Shown here in pieces: positions 21,500 through 31,909 of a stretch of DNA of 64,000 bases; position 1 is the stretch's first letter; every line of letters begins with the position of its first letter. The stretch spans positions 5,529,021-5,593,020 of the forward strand of contig OX335642.1 in assembly GCA_946894095.1 (NCBI GenBank), given 5' to 3'. The position numbers were made by a program, and so were the translations under genes. Source of the DNA: Incurvaria masculella. Lineage: Eukaryota; Arthropoda; Insecta; Lepidoptera; Incurvariidae. The notes below the pieces were generated by a model, which saw nothing but the letters and a program-made list of their open reading frames with translations, was not told the DNA's origin and did no database searches.

Positions 21500-21745
21500 T
21501 CACTCGGATTTGTCATATTTTATCATTAGCCAGTTCGGCAATCCCAGCGAAGAAGAACTGACAAGAAACTCCGCTGGTTTTTTTTTTCAACGTATAAAAT
21601 CGTATCAAAAGTATAAAGTACAGCAATTCATGTCATATGCAACAGTTCATGACAAATATCAGTTTATTTGTAAAGACCATGCCCATCATCTAAGATGTTG
21701 CCAATTGGAGCAAGCCAGTCCCCACAAACAGTGTATCCCTTAAAT
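21500..21745 (-). repeat. Non-LTR 3'-end family, copy 1
   Basis: This shares long blocks with 41640-41965: CACTCGGATTTGTCATATTT, GCGAAGAAGAACTG, GAAACTCCGCTG, ATGCAACAGTTCATGACAAA and GTTGCCAATTGGAGCA. The copy at 41548 continues into a tail that, on the minus strand, ends in an AATAAAG-type signal and ATTTC repeats. I therefore take the family as the 3' end of a minus-oriented non-LTR element. This copy lacks that tail. Confidence 0.6.
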
Positions 21746-21841
21746 GCCTGGTCGAATGAATGGTGTAAGCTAGCAGAATCGATGATCTTAGCGATTTTAT
21801 GATAAGTGATTTGCAACCCGTAATAGAGGCTGGGAAGTCGC

Positions 21842-21873
21842 GAACATCAGAAGTGAGCTAATTCGGAAGAAAA
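21842..21873 (+). repeat. Direct repeat left of SINE
   Basis: GAACATCAGAAGTGAGCTAA then TTCG is repeated with two changes at 22326-22355, on the other side of the SINE at 21896. It lies outside the likely target duplication (see finding). Confidence 0.7.
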
Positions 21874-21895
21874 CTGAATGGTTGGTGCTATCGTC

Positions 21896-22310
21896 TGCGG
21901 CTCGTAGCTTAGTGGCTAGTACCTTGCATGCATACCAGATGTCTGGGTTCAAATCCCTGCCTCGTTTATGCACCAATTTATTTCTCTTTTTGAGTTGTAT
22001 TAGTGTATTTCGTCATAAATGGGAGCTGTCTCATGGTTAGGAATCCACGTTAAACTGTAGGTCCTCTGCATTTACTGGGTGGTATGGTTAAGGTCACCTG
22101 GGTTGGTACTATCGCATTTGAAGTAAATATGGCCAAAGCGACGGTCAAAAATTGTCTTTGTTTTCTATCTAGTTCAATGTGGCCGTGCTCATAAAGGGAA
22201 GGGCTTGTCAAGGCATCTAATTCCTCCGAGAATGCAGTGTGTTGGGCTAATATCATGACAGTAAATATGATATTAGCCATCCATGTCCAGTTACATGAAA
22301 AAAAACCTAT
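21896..22310 (+). repeat. Full-length tRNA-headed SINE
   Basis: This is the best plus-strand reference copy. The A box TAGCTTAGTGG (21905-21915) and B box GGTTCAAATCC (21946-21956) are 30 bases apart, as in tRNA genes and polymerase III SINEs. A pyrimidine-rich TTTATTTCTCTTTTTGAG follows. The shared body comes next: the ACTGTAGGTCC block, a short CTG-GGTGG hairpin block, GTTGGTACTATCGCATTTGA, and GTTCAATGTGGCCGTGCTCA. The 3' tail ends CATCCATGTCCAGTTAC followed by an A-rich run. GTTGGT(G/A)CT occurs at 21882 and 22314 and is the probable target duplication. The 93-codon minus-strand frame inside it is not a gene. Confidence 0.88.
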
Positions 22311-22325
22311 ATAGTTGGTACTCCA

Positions 22326-22355
22326 GAACATCAGGGGTGAGCTAATTCGAACTGA
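22326..22355 (+). repeat. Direct repeat right of SINE
   Basis: GAACATCAGGGGTGAGCTAA then TTCGAACTGA is the partner of 21842-21873. It shows that sequence beyond the normal target duplication is repeated here. Confidence 0.7.
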
Positions 22356-22429
22356 GCGACGATACCGTCATTGTATGTTGACAAAAAAGTGGCTACGCTG
22401 TCGCTGCACGTCCTTCCTCTCTCGTTGGC

Positions 22430-22620
22430 GTGTGCCATACCCGTGACAACTCCGCCCGCGCGAAAGGGGCCATGACGTCACCGCGGCGCCGGCAAGTTCA
22501 AAGGGCGCGGGCGACCAATTAGGGCGCAGCTTATTGTGACGTCAGAGCCCGTCTAGGGTTTCGCCGCCGCCGGCTTCGCGTATTCGGAGAGTTCCGGGAA
22601 AACGTTCTTACCTTATTGAA
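22430..22620. promoter_or_regulatory. GC-rich island with two CRE palindromes
   Basis: This is one of the few strongly GC- and CpG-rich patches outside repeats. It contains two perfect TGACGTCA sites (22473-22480 and 22537-22544), 64 bases apart, the binding site of CREB/ATF-type factors. A CCAAT box lies between them at 22515-22519. GC boxes (CCGCCC) and other CpG-rich text are nearby. Such clustering is typical of a promoter or enhancer, but I find no adjoining exon on either strand. It could also be a remnant of a GC-rich repeat. Confidence 0.45.
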
Positions 22621-22782
22621 TTCATGCGCTGGGAAATGAAAGAAAGGCGTGTTATATTATATTATCTGTGACCACAGATGTTATTTTTTATCTGGTGATC
22701 ACCAGCTTCATAATTTTAAATAAATTCGATTAAATCGATCGATAGTAGCTATGAAAGTATTTCGGATCGTAACAATGAATTG

Positions 22783-23009
22783 ATAGGGTTCCATACCCAA
22801 AAGATGCCAACGGAACCCTATTTCTGGGTTTGCATCGCAGAATTTTTCATGGAGTGTATATTTGTAATGCCGCTGTAACAACAAATAGTTTAAATAAAAT
22901 AAAAAAATAAAGGGGGCCATAGAAGAAACTTGATTGTTTGTGTTAGATCTTGTTCGATGGTACGGAAACCTTCTTGTGCGAGTCCGACTCGCACCTGGCT
23001 GGTTTTTTA
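22783..23009 (-). repeat. Hairpin-ended repeat, (ACGG)n deleted
   Basis: A minus-oriented copy of the family at 31584. Both ends are present, GATAGGGTTCCATACCCAAA on the left and GTGCGAGTCCGACTCGCAC then CTGGCTGG on the right. The part around the tetranucleotide tract, about 70-100 bases, is missing, a deletion probably mediated by the repeat itself. Confidence 0.82.
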
Positions 23010-23131
23010 GCTGCTAATGAATTTATCAAATGAACGCGAAAAGTAGATTCGGCAGTGCGACGTATGAAAATATTTCGGAATCTTACAAGTATATATTTTC
23101 TTATTAATATCATTTGCAACTATTATCCGTG

Positions 23132-23551
23132 ATAATGTTTTGAAAACATACGGTTTTCCGGTGTGCAATGCCGTGCTTGGCCGACATGTTCCGCTTCCCA
23201 CGACGAAAGCATCGTCAGGGCCACTTCGTTGCCCCGGAGTTACGTCTGACAGCCCGGCTCGTCAAACGGTAACTGGCGAGCGTCGGCTGCGAAGATTGTA
23301 GGTGTGGGTGGGTTCGGGCTGCCTCGTGCAGCAAATTGACAACCTACCCGCATCCACGAGGCAGCCCGAACCTACCCACACCTACAATCTTCGCAGCCGA
23401 CGCCCGCCAGTTACCGTTTGACGAGCCGGGCTGTCAGACGTAACTCCGGGGCAACGAAGTGGCCCTGACGATGCTTCCGTCGTGGGAAGCGAAACAAGTC
23501 GGCCAAGCACGGCATTGCACACCGGAAAACCGTAAGTTTTCAAAACATTAT
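23132..23551. mobile_element. Near-perfect 197-bp-arm palindrome
   Basis: The left arm (23132-23328) and right arm (23355-23551) are reverse complements of identical length, with only about six substitutions and no indels seen (roughly 97%), around a 26-base spacer. The arms are far richer in G+C than the flanks. Transcription from either side would give a long hairpin RNA suitable for Dicer. The 11-base TATTATCCGTG abuts the left arm (23121-23131) and recurs at 23582-23592, 30 bases beyond the right arm, so the whole unit looks like one insertion with a target duplication. One reading frame stays open for about 177 bases in the right arm, but I recognise no protein. It could be a foldback or Mutator-type non-autonomous element, or a retroposed snap-back product. 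Confidence 0.85.
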
Positions 23552-23592
23552 GTACAGCGACGGTGTAAATCTAAGAACATATATTATCCGTG

Positions 23593-24540
23593 AGTCCACA
23601 TCGATTCCGTATGGATATTACAAAACATTTTTTAAAATCAGTACTAATACAGTGGTGCCAATTATATTGAATAAAATGATTAGATTTCAGACTATATAAT
23701 TCAAATTTGTTTTTTTGCCTTTGTAAGAAATTATAATAAAATTCTTATTGAGATTACGTTTTCGCTTTTTGACAAAATAAAAAATAATCCGCAATATTCT
23801 TACCTATTTTGCGTTCTATTTGTTAGTTCGTTTTAAAAACGTAGTAGATTATATTTCTAAGTCATAGCATTGTCATCCAGTCCACAACTATAATTAATAT
23901 TATATTAAGATTTTGTAAGATTATATTAAGATTACAGTATTGTTCCGATCAGATAATTAAACACAGATACACTACATCGAGTTTATTAAAACGCGTTAGA
24001 AATATGTGAATCAGATATTCATTTTGCACCTAACAGTACTAATTTGAAAAGCCGTCGATTTCGCTTTCACCGATTCCACATTTTCGCCCCTTCCATCGGA
24101 AAAAATACAAACAAGAAGGCGGCTCCAAAGAAAATCAACAAAAGCCTCCCAAATTCGCGCGAAATCCGATTGAATGGAGATTAAAATCGCGTAGTCACGT
24201 GCCCAATTAGCAGACATATCCATCGCCTGCCTGCCCGAGAGTGCTTACGGAGAAGCGTGTGCGCTCTTCACTTCTATCCAATAACGAGGAAGAAATTGTA
24301 ATTCTACTTTAGCTCATCGCAGTAGGAATCGTGAAGTGGATATGTACGAATGTAAAATTAATACGAAAATGTTTTTAAGTAAAGGCTAAGAAGGTTAAAT
24401 TTAATTATTAAGGTTATTATTATTATTATAAGGTTAATTTTACTAATAAACATATGGACTTAATATATCGGATGGATAAGCAGAAGCTATATAAATCCGT
24501 CGAATAGTTATTTGACTGTTTATCTGACTTTTGAAAAACC
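23593..24540. other. Non-coding stretch
   Basis: The stretch is AT-rich up to about 24000. From 24010 to 24300 it is more balanced, CpG-containing and unique-looking. No gene is recognised. Confidence 0.4.
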
Positions 24541-24544
24541 AGCC

Positions 24545-24820
24545 CTTAAATTTTTTGGTAGTCAAACTATACATTACGTCACAAAGTGATAGATCCGCGG
24601 ATTCGATCAACTCGGTAAAGAAGAACCCGCAAACTTCACTGGTTCACATAACATATTTTTTCTGTCTACTATTATGACTCCACACTTACATCTAAATGCT
24701 ACGGCTAAACAATTCTGTGGTAGAACAGATTAAGACAAATAACAAAAGAAACAGCAACCCTCAGTGTAAATTACTTGTAACTAACAACGTTGCTAACACA
24801 ATAATATAATTTATAGCTGT
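24545..24820. repeat. Dispersed repeat, copy 2 of 4
   Basis: Its left part matches 6974-7075 (GGTAGTCAAACTAT, GGATTCGATCAACTCGGTAA). Its right part matches 34225-34350 (GAAACAGCAACCCTCAGTGT against GAAACAACAACCTTCAATAT, and AACAACGTTGCTAACACAAT against AACAAAGTTGCTTATACAAT). It therefore bridges two partial copies and shows they belong to one family. Confidence 0.6.
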
Positions 24821-27800
24821 ACAAGTATTCTCTGGTATAAATAAAAGCCGTCGTCAACTTAAAACCAATGTAAAAATGATAATCCCTAATATATCCAGGT
24901 TAAATGTCATTATGTTCATGATGTGAAAGGATATTCTAGAGACCAAAACTACAGAAAAACGTAAATATTCAGGAAACAAATTCGGCTAAATACATTTCAA
25001 AAATAGTGATAATGATATTTTTGGCTGAACTGATATTTTTTTTTTCCGGTAAATAAACAAGATAAACGCAGAAAATATAATTAAATAAAGAAAATATTTA
25101 AAAGCCTATATTTATTTTAAATTATAAATAAAATACTTTTTTTGTCCATAGTGCCGACGAAAATATTGTTATTTACAAATGCAGTGCAAACCTGCCTTTT
25201 TTCATATTTCTAATTCTTAATACAAATGTACTTGCAACCATACTTTTTTGGGTAAACATAATATATTACTATTTCCAATCATCCATCCTCCATTACGTAT
25301 TTATCTTTCCATTTTATCAACGCAAGCTAAAATCTTCCGCAGCCTCCCTTCAAATTTAAATCCTTTTCGTCGTAAAAATTGCCCTCCACACCCTCGCAAC
25401 ACTTCATAAAGGCTCCGCCGTTGCGGGTGCCGTCTGAAGGGGCCCTCGCCGGCGATTTAGACTGGAAATGATTTGTCTAGAGCTCTCTAGGATGCGAACG
25501 TGCCTGCCGGGGTACTTAGGGTGCCAGGCCGTATTTTATCGCCCCGTTGTGACGACGTTAGAGTTCTTTCTCCCCCAAGGTGACTAGTTAGTTTTTTTTT
25601 TGCTTAGTAATGAAGCGAAGGGCGAGGGTTTAAATGGAACACAACCGAGTACCAAACTATAAAATGTAAGTCGTGTAGGCATCGAATTAAGTGCGTCTTG
25701 AGCGAACACAAGTTTTTATATGTAGAGAAGTCAAATTATTTATTCAATTATGTTATACAGATTGTACGCGAACTGGTTATGAGAGACAAAGAGGTGTGAT
25801 TCCAAACAAAAAACTTAACATCTTTCATTTTATAGAACACCACATTTCATCCTCCCCTGAGAAAGACTGTTTTTGTTTTTAAAATAAGTTTTTGATCAAA
25901 TAATGGTCAGTTTTGTAAAGATTTTGATATTATAAGCTGCTTTTAATGAATTAATGAAACAATCTTTATTGTGCAATATAGAAAAAAATAACCAAAAGAA
26001 AAATTCAAAACACCATCAAAAACTGTGCAAAGACGAATTAATCACTAATAGTGATTCCTCTCAATATGGGGAGAGACAATAGTAAATATATATATAGGTT
26101 TGAAAGAAAAACGATGTGAATAGTACAAAATGCCGGTAAAAACTAATTATTTGTATTATATTTATTGTTTATATTTAATGTGTTTTTGAACACCATGATA
26201 GCTGTAAGCTAACAAGTAAACTTATCAAAACATCGCACAAAGGGTTGAGGACGAATGCCTGAGGGTTTCGTACATAACTTGTAAATTTATTTTTAATGTG
26301 ATATAAATACAAATTAATGATTTTTCCGATTTCTTACATTACTTGTGATGTGTGAAGACTATACTTCTTGCCAAATGTCATAATAGGATACGGGTAGTAT
26401 TCTATAGGTTTAGATTTATTTGCAAGTTTTAAAATTGGCCCTGTAAATGGCCGCATTTGTTTATTGCGATAGATTAGAAGCTTTATTTGACGCTAGACTA
26501 TCTAGTCGTGAACCTGATAATTATTACTATATAATATCTTCAACCAAAAAAGGATCTTTAACAGACGAATGAACATGGAGTGATCATCGAAAGGTTATTT
26601 TTATTTAATATTTTTAAACGCTTATTTAATATTATATAAAATTAAAGGGCTATTTTTAGATCCTCCACTACAAGTGATGGAAACACTGTTTCATTTTAGC
26701 TGAACTATTTTCAGGTAATATTCTTGGACAGCCAATATTCTAGACAGGGGCCTTTGACATCAAAGAGCTGCTGAAATAGGGACTTGTGCTATTTACTCCA
26801 CTTCCTTTGGTAGAGAAGTTACAACCTTCCTGTCAGAATCCAAGATATTTTTAGATTATATTTTAAATATTTGCAATTCTCTTAGCGCGTCACAGGAAAA
26901 ACCTCGGCATTACAATTTCTGTAAGCAACAGTTGAATCACTACTCGAAAGAAAGGTTACCTTTGAATTTTGAAACATTTTGGCTGGAGGGCACAATTTCT
27001 GGATAGTGATGATTATAATATTAAAACATATCAGTCCAAATGTTTCCCCTCAAGAAGAAAAAATATAAATCTAAAATAACCATAATTATAATTTTAACCA
27101 GAGATTGTGTACTCCAGCTAGTTTAATAGAAATACATTTCTGATTATAATGTGAAGATGAATATGAATCACGTTTCGCGTAAACTGTACTAAAACGAATC
27201 GGATTTTTTTATTTTCTCTTCAAAGTGACAGTTATACTAACATTCATTATACACGGTTAATAATCACTCTTAGTACCTTTTAGGCAACCTAGTTTACTAG
27301 TATTTAGACAGATAAACTAGTATGTATATTTAAATGAAAATATATTCAGTTCAGAACAATCAAGCCGAGAACCAGGCTTGAATGATTAATATGTCTTGTT
27401 TCGAAAAACAAATTGTATATAGGTCTGTCGTGGTTTACCTAATATTTATTTTTAAGGGTTTTTTTATATTTTACATATTTAAGGGACATTAAATCCATGA
27501 GTACTCGCTTCTTCCGATTATTTTCAGTAACGAGAGCAGGTTAGCTTACTGCGCGATGGCTAAGGAGCGCATTCCCGGCTACATTTCTTATTCTTCCCGA
27601 CAGCTATGAAAGTTGAGTCAGAGTCGTCTGGCGCGGTCTGGATTCAAGCCACGTAACCAGCCACTATCTCCGCCGGTGGGGCTCGAGAGAATAATATGAA
27701 AATAATGTGTCTCACGACCCGATGGGGCCCGCACGGATGCACAGATACGTGGATCGGGGATACACATTCAATACAATCTGAATGGAAATTCAAAATTTGC

Positions 27801-28120
27801 GAATGGTGAGATTTTTTTAAAATTCGAAGCTAGGTAGTACGGACTTATACTTGTGCATTTAAAGAATACAAGAATACCTGCTAGAAATGTTTGCATCAAC
27901 GTCGGTCTTAATTATATTATGTATTCAATATGTTTTGGAACACATTGACACAAACAGCTGTGTCTTGCTATAGTTTCAGATTTGGCCATGAAGGCACACT
28001 TGGAAATTTATGCAACTGGTTTCTCAGAAATGAATTTAACGAACTGGATTTTAGTATTCATATGATTTCCTTTCCAATTTGAACGAGATTTTTAAAATCA
28101 TTGAGAAAAACCATAAGATC
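24821..28120. other. Long non-coding stretch
   Basis: No gene or known repeat was recognised over 3.3 kb. Most is AT-rich. The exception is about 25370-25600, where CpG-rich text (GCCGTTGCGGGTGCCGTC, CTCGCCGGCGATTTAG) looks unique and could be regulatory. Around 27550-27690 a GATGGCTAAGGAGCGC then GGATTCAAGCC arrangement is faintly A-box/B-box like, but too weak to call. Confidence 0.4.
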
Positions 28121-28660
28121 ATGAAAAGAAATGAAATGAAATAAAATGAAATGAAATGAAATATTTATTTGGTTACAATCATGGTCATGACTGTACATTT
28201 CCAGTACATTTACAGTACATTTACAAAATTTGCAAGACATGACAGTTTATAAGCTCGAATATTTACCATCATAATGTTAGTTAAATTCGTACAAACAGTT
28301 GGTGGAACTATTTGTAAAGATATATTATCAAGCTAACACAATCTGTTAAATTTTTAAGTAATCCAGTCGATATCTACATGTTACTGGCTCATTGAAAACA
28401 TATAAATTATTTAGACCTATAATAAACATAGATTTAATTAGAAATGTCAGGAATTGTTCTAAAAAAAATTGTCAAATCAAAATAATCTAAAAAAATAAAG
28501 TTCATCTCCGGATTTCATACGTATCCTGAGATTGCTTAGCGAGAAAATATTTTTAATATGTTGGATGAACCTGTTTTGATCGAATTTTGAATTTTCTGTA
28601 GTTTATTTGAATAGCCGTATTTAAATGAAATAGATAAAAAAAACATGTAGGTCCGTACGA
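28121..28660 (-). repeat. Probable non-LTR retrotransposon 3' end
   Basis: At 28121-28162 the minus strand ends in repeated ATTTC units, preceded by CCAAATAAAT. That is the kind of simple 3' tail left by Jockey/CR1-type elements. Upstream on the minus strand (28500-28620), a broken frame suggests the decayed end of a reverse-transcriptase gene, but stops interrupt it and I cannot confirm this. The segment is AT-rich throughout. Confidence 0.4.
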
Positions 28661-28862
28661 TAATGGCATAATAATAAAAATACACAACAGTTCAGGATTC
28701 AATATAAGAATATTAATAACTTATTAATTTTGATCATACTTGAGTAAATTTTATTTCATTTACTTAAACTTTATGTAGTGGAACTACACTAAGTTACAAA
28801 CGTATAGGTATGCAGATTCTATTAACAAAATAAATAATTACCTGAAACGAAACTTCTCTATT

Positions 28863-29100
28863 TTACAGATGTTTTTTCCGTCCACAATAATGAAATGAAC
28901 TTTTCGATCTAAATGCGAGCGCCAAAAAATGTTTTTTGGTCGCAAAGTTCATGACAAAATGAGACCAAAGAAAACGGAAACTCTCAGTTACATTGTCATT
29001 TAGAATATTCACGTAATCTTGTATGGCTATGTATTGTATTAGGTCGTGTTTAGCTATATTGGAACTACGAGTTTGGTTTTTATATAATTTTGGTAATGAT
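28863..29100. repeat. Dispersed repeat, copy 3 of 4
   Basis: CCGTCCACAATAATGAAATG and the following ATCTAAATGCGAGCGCCAAA align with 7084-7135 and 24664-24700. The 91-codon minus-strand frame here (28863-29138) may preserve part of an ancestral coding region, but I do not recognise its product. Confidence 0.5.
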
Positions 29101-30252
29101 AATAAAACAAAATAATAATAATGATTAAGATTAATCAATTATGATAATTAATGATTTGTGATGATTAATGATGTTTGCGAATTAAGGCACTGTGACAAAT
29201 ATTATTTTCAGTTAAGTCCAGTGAAGAAACCACTGAGAGCATTTTATTTTTCTATTTATCAAATTGAAAAAAAATGCAAATATATGGAGAATTAATCCGT
29301 AAGAAAAATAGTATCATTTCAACAAGGAATGAAATAATTGGTTAACCGAAGTATTTTGTTATAATGTGAGAGAATTTGAATAACTAAATGTATTGAATTT
29401 CAATGTTTTCTTTGTTAATAAAGTATATTCAATTAAATTAAAATATCAAACAATTGGTACAGAAATGTAAGGTTTAATATTTTATTTTGATTTGAATAGT
29501 CTACAATTGTTATATTGTTAATTTAGTATACACTTTATGCACTCCTCTAAAACGAAGAGAAATGAGTGAATCTATTAAGGCTGTTCCGACCCATATTTTA
29601 CAGTTTAATATAGTCATATTACTTGCAGCGTAAACAATTTCACAATTTCAGGATTATTGGTTTTGTTACAATTTATTTAAATACGATTTTTATTTAACAG
29701 CGCCATCTAAGGCTGTAAAACTTCTAATCGGCAATTACAACGAAACCATTAAACCTGAAATTGTGAATATGTTTTCGCTGCAACTACTATGGCTATATTT
29801 AATATTTTTGACGAATTCGTGCCTTAAATTGCAATACTTTTTGCGTTCTGTGTAAAAAAAACATTGTATGGGTCGGAACATCCTATTTATGAACGTGCGA
29901 ATCCCGCCGGCGATTGGCATTAATAGGAGCTATATTTTCACGATTCTATTGTCGGCTGGCTATTATTGCGACCCTATTGATATCACACCTGTGGCTTCTT
30001 TTCTTCTCATATAATATTTGCCATCCATTCTTCTGCAGCGGGTTGCTATATACTAATGGGGTTACCAGACGGCGAAGATATATGGAGTGTTTTGTATCTT
30101 CTGGTGTGCCTAAAATCATGGTTGGGCGAACGAGGAAACCGCTGGTAACCTAAGACCAAATATTGGTTACGGGAGCCAGTCTTCAGAAATCTCAAATCTG
30201 TATAATCATTTCAAAGGTTTGGGAATCGTTTATATTATATTTATTATAGATA
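29101..30252. other. Non-coding AT-rich stretch
   Basis: No gene is recognised. The part 29740-30160 is slightly more balanced, with short frames on both strands lacking homology. Confidence 0.4.
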
Positions 30253-30260
30253 ATTTAAAG

Positions 30261-30955
30261 CAATGGTTCTTAACCGGTTGTCTACGGACCACCAGTGATC
30301 CCTGGAAGCACCTTAAGAACGGCCCGTAAGCTATGCTCCCCATACAAACGTAGTTTACTAATTATTTGGAAACCGCTATTCCGATTAAATTGATATTTAA
30401 TATCTAATATCAGGTAACAAATATCTGTGTCTGCATGCTTTTGTTTTTTTTGAAAAATCCAAACCGAATGAAATGAAAGCAGAAAGAAAATCTTCATACG
30501 AATTTTATTTTCTCTGTGGTTTGACCCAGAATACATTTACCGAAAAAACAAAGGCATGCAGACACAGATATTTGTAGCCTAATATTAGATACCAAATATC
30601 AAGTAAGTTGGAACATTGGTTTTCAAATGATTAGTAAACTACGTTTGTATGGGAGGCGAAATTTTCAGGTGCTTACGGGCCGACCTTAAGTGGTCCGCGA
30701 AGCCATCCAAAAAATATTAAATAAAGTGACGATTTGGTTCGTAAAGAGTATGCAGTCACAAAAAGTTTACTGAAATAATATTTGTATTCCCTACAAAGGT
30801 GTTATTGACGTAAAAATAACACCTTTGTATGCGTGTTTTATGTAAAGATAGAACCAGCCTTCATCATTTAGATTTACATTCCCTCGTTGGTGGTCCATGG
30901 CAAGACAAACATTTTGTCTAATGGTCTGTCATCACTAACAGGTTAAGAACCATTG
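30261..30955. mobile_element. Non-autonomous hAT-like element with long internal inverted repeat
   Basis: The ends read CAATGGTTCTTAACCGGTT and, reversed, CAATGGTTCTTAACCTGTT. This CA(A/G)(T/G)GGTTCTTAACC wording is characteristic of hAT (Charlie-like) termini. Outside them are ATTTAAAG (30253-30260) and ATCTAGAG (30956-30963), an 8-base target duplication with two changes, the length hAT elements make. Inside, 30295-30465 is an imperfect inverted copy of 30540-30705 (shared blocks ATACAAACGTAGTTTACTAA and ATATCTGTGTCTGCATGC). No transposase is encoded, so it would depend on a relative elsewhere. Confidence 0.85.
30792..30829. repeat. Perfect 15-bp hairpin
   Basis: TACAAAGGTGTTATT (30792-30806) and its exact reverse complement (30815-30829) are separated by eight bases. 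It lies inside the hAT-like element, right of the main inverted repeat, and may be a second, smaller foldback insertion. Confidence 0.85.
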
Positions 30956-30963
30956 ATCTAGAG

Positions 30964-31583
30964 GTCAGATCAAGCATCGAAGTAGGCGTGGTTTTCGTGT
31001 AAATATCATTTCTGCACTTGTGAACTAACAAAAATTGTATGACGACTTAAAAACGTGGTTTTGACGTACTTGTTCGTAAGTGTAAACGAGCCTAGTTTTA
31101 AGCTACGTGTAAAAGAGTGAAGCAGAACCCAGGATGCTTTTATAAGAACCAGCTGCCCTTGAGGAGCGTATCTGTATCGAAAACAAATCAACTTCCTTTA
31201 TTTAATATATTCAAATTCTAACACAAAAAAAAAATTAAACATTTTCGAAACGAACTTTTGCGCAGCCAACAATGTATGTTCACCTATTCATAGGCGTCAC
31301 GTGATCTTACGGAGAACTTCACACACTCTTTCTCAAACTTTGAATATTTTTGGTGGAATCTTAAATAAAAAAGTTCTCCGAAACAGGAAAAAGTTGGTTA
31401 ATGTTTACGTTTTACATAAGTTCATTTCTTGTTATCTAGTAAGAGATTCACTGCTGCAGGTATGTACAAAACCGGGTATAGACGACAACAACTCGGGGGC
31501 CATTTTTTCGGTCGAGAGTTCTATACATTTCAAACTTTTGAGTTTCGCCGCGCTATCGTATACCCTCACAAGTCCTCTGATGT
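30964..31583. other. Non-coding stretch, nothing recognised
   Basis: Short frames on both strands show no homology that I recognise. Confidence 0.4.
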
Positions 31584-31909
31584 AAAAAACCGGCCAAGTG
31601 CGAGTCTGACTCGCACACGAAGGGTTCCGTACCATCGTACTAGATTTAACACAAAAAAATCACGTTTTTTGTATGGGACCCCCCTTTATTTTTTATATTT
31701 TTTCTTATTTTACCTATTTGTTGTTATAGCGGCAAAATAAATACACACTCTGTGAAAATTTCAGCTGCCTACCTATTGCGGTTCATGAGATACAGCCCTG
31801 TGACAGACGGACGGACGGACGGACGGACGGACGGACGAACGGACGGACGGACAGCGGAGGCTTAGTAATAGGGTTCCGTTTTTACCCTTTGGGTACGGAA
31901 CCCTAAAAA
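31584..31909 (+). repeat. Hairpin-ended repeat with (ACGG)n, reference copy
   Basis: The best plus-strand copy of a six-member family. The 5' end reads AAAAACCGGCCAAGTGCGAG, where GTGCGAGTCTGACTCGCAC forms a near-perfect hairpin. GGGTTCCGTACC follows at about 31622. The middle is AT-rich with TGTTGTTATAGCGGCAAAAT. An (ACGG)n tract (about 31803-31855) precedes ACAGCGGAGGCTTAGTAATA. The 3' end folds GGGTTCCGT on ACGGAACCC and finishes CTAAAAA. GGGTACGGAACCC near the 3' end also complements GGGTTCCGTACC near the 5' end. It is non-coding. I recall this repeat as widespread in Lepidoptera but am unsure of its class (SINE, Helitron-like or other). Confidence 0.88.

Noticed and set aside
21896..21960. 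A tRNA gene
   Set aside because: A and B boxes are present, but the acceptor and anticodon stems do not form and the unit continues into a SINE body; it is a tRNA-derived promoter.
27550..27690. A tRNA-derived SINE head
   Set aside because: The A- and B-box-like words are too weak and too far apart, and no body or tail follows.
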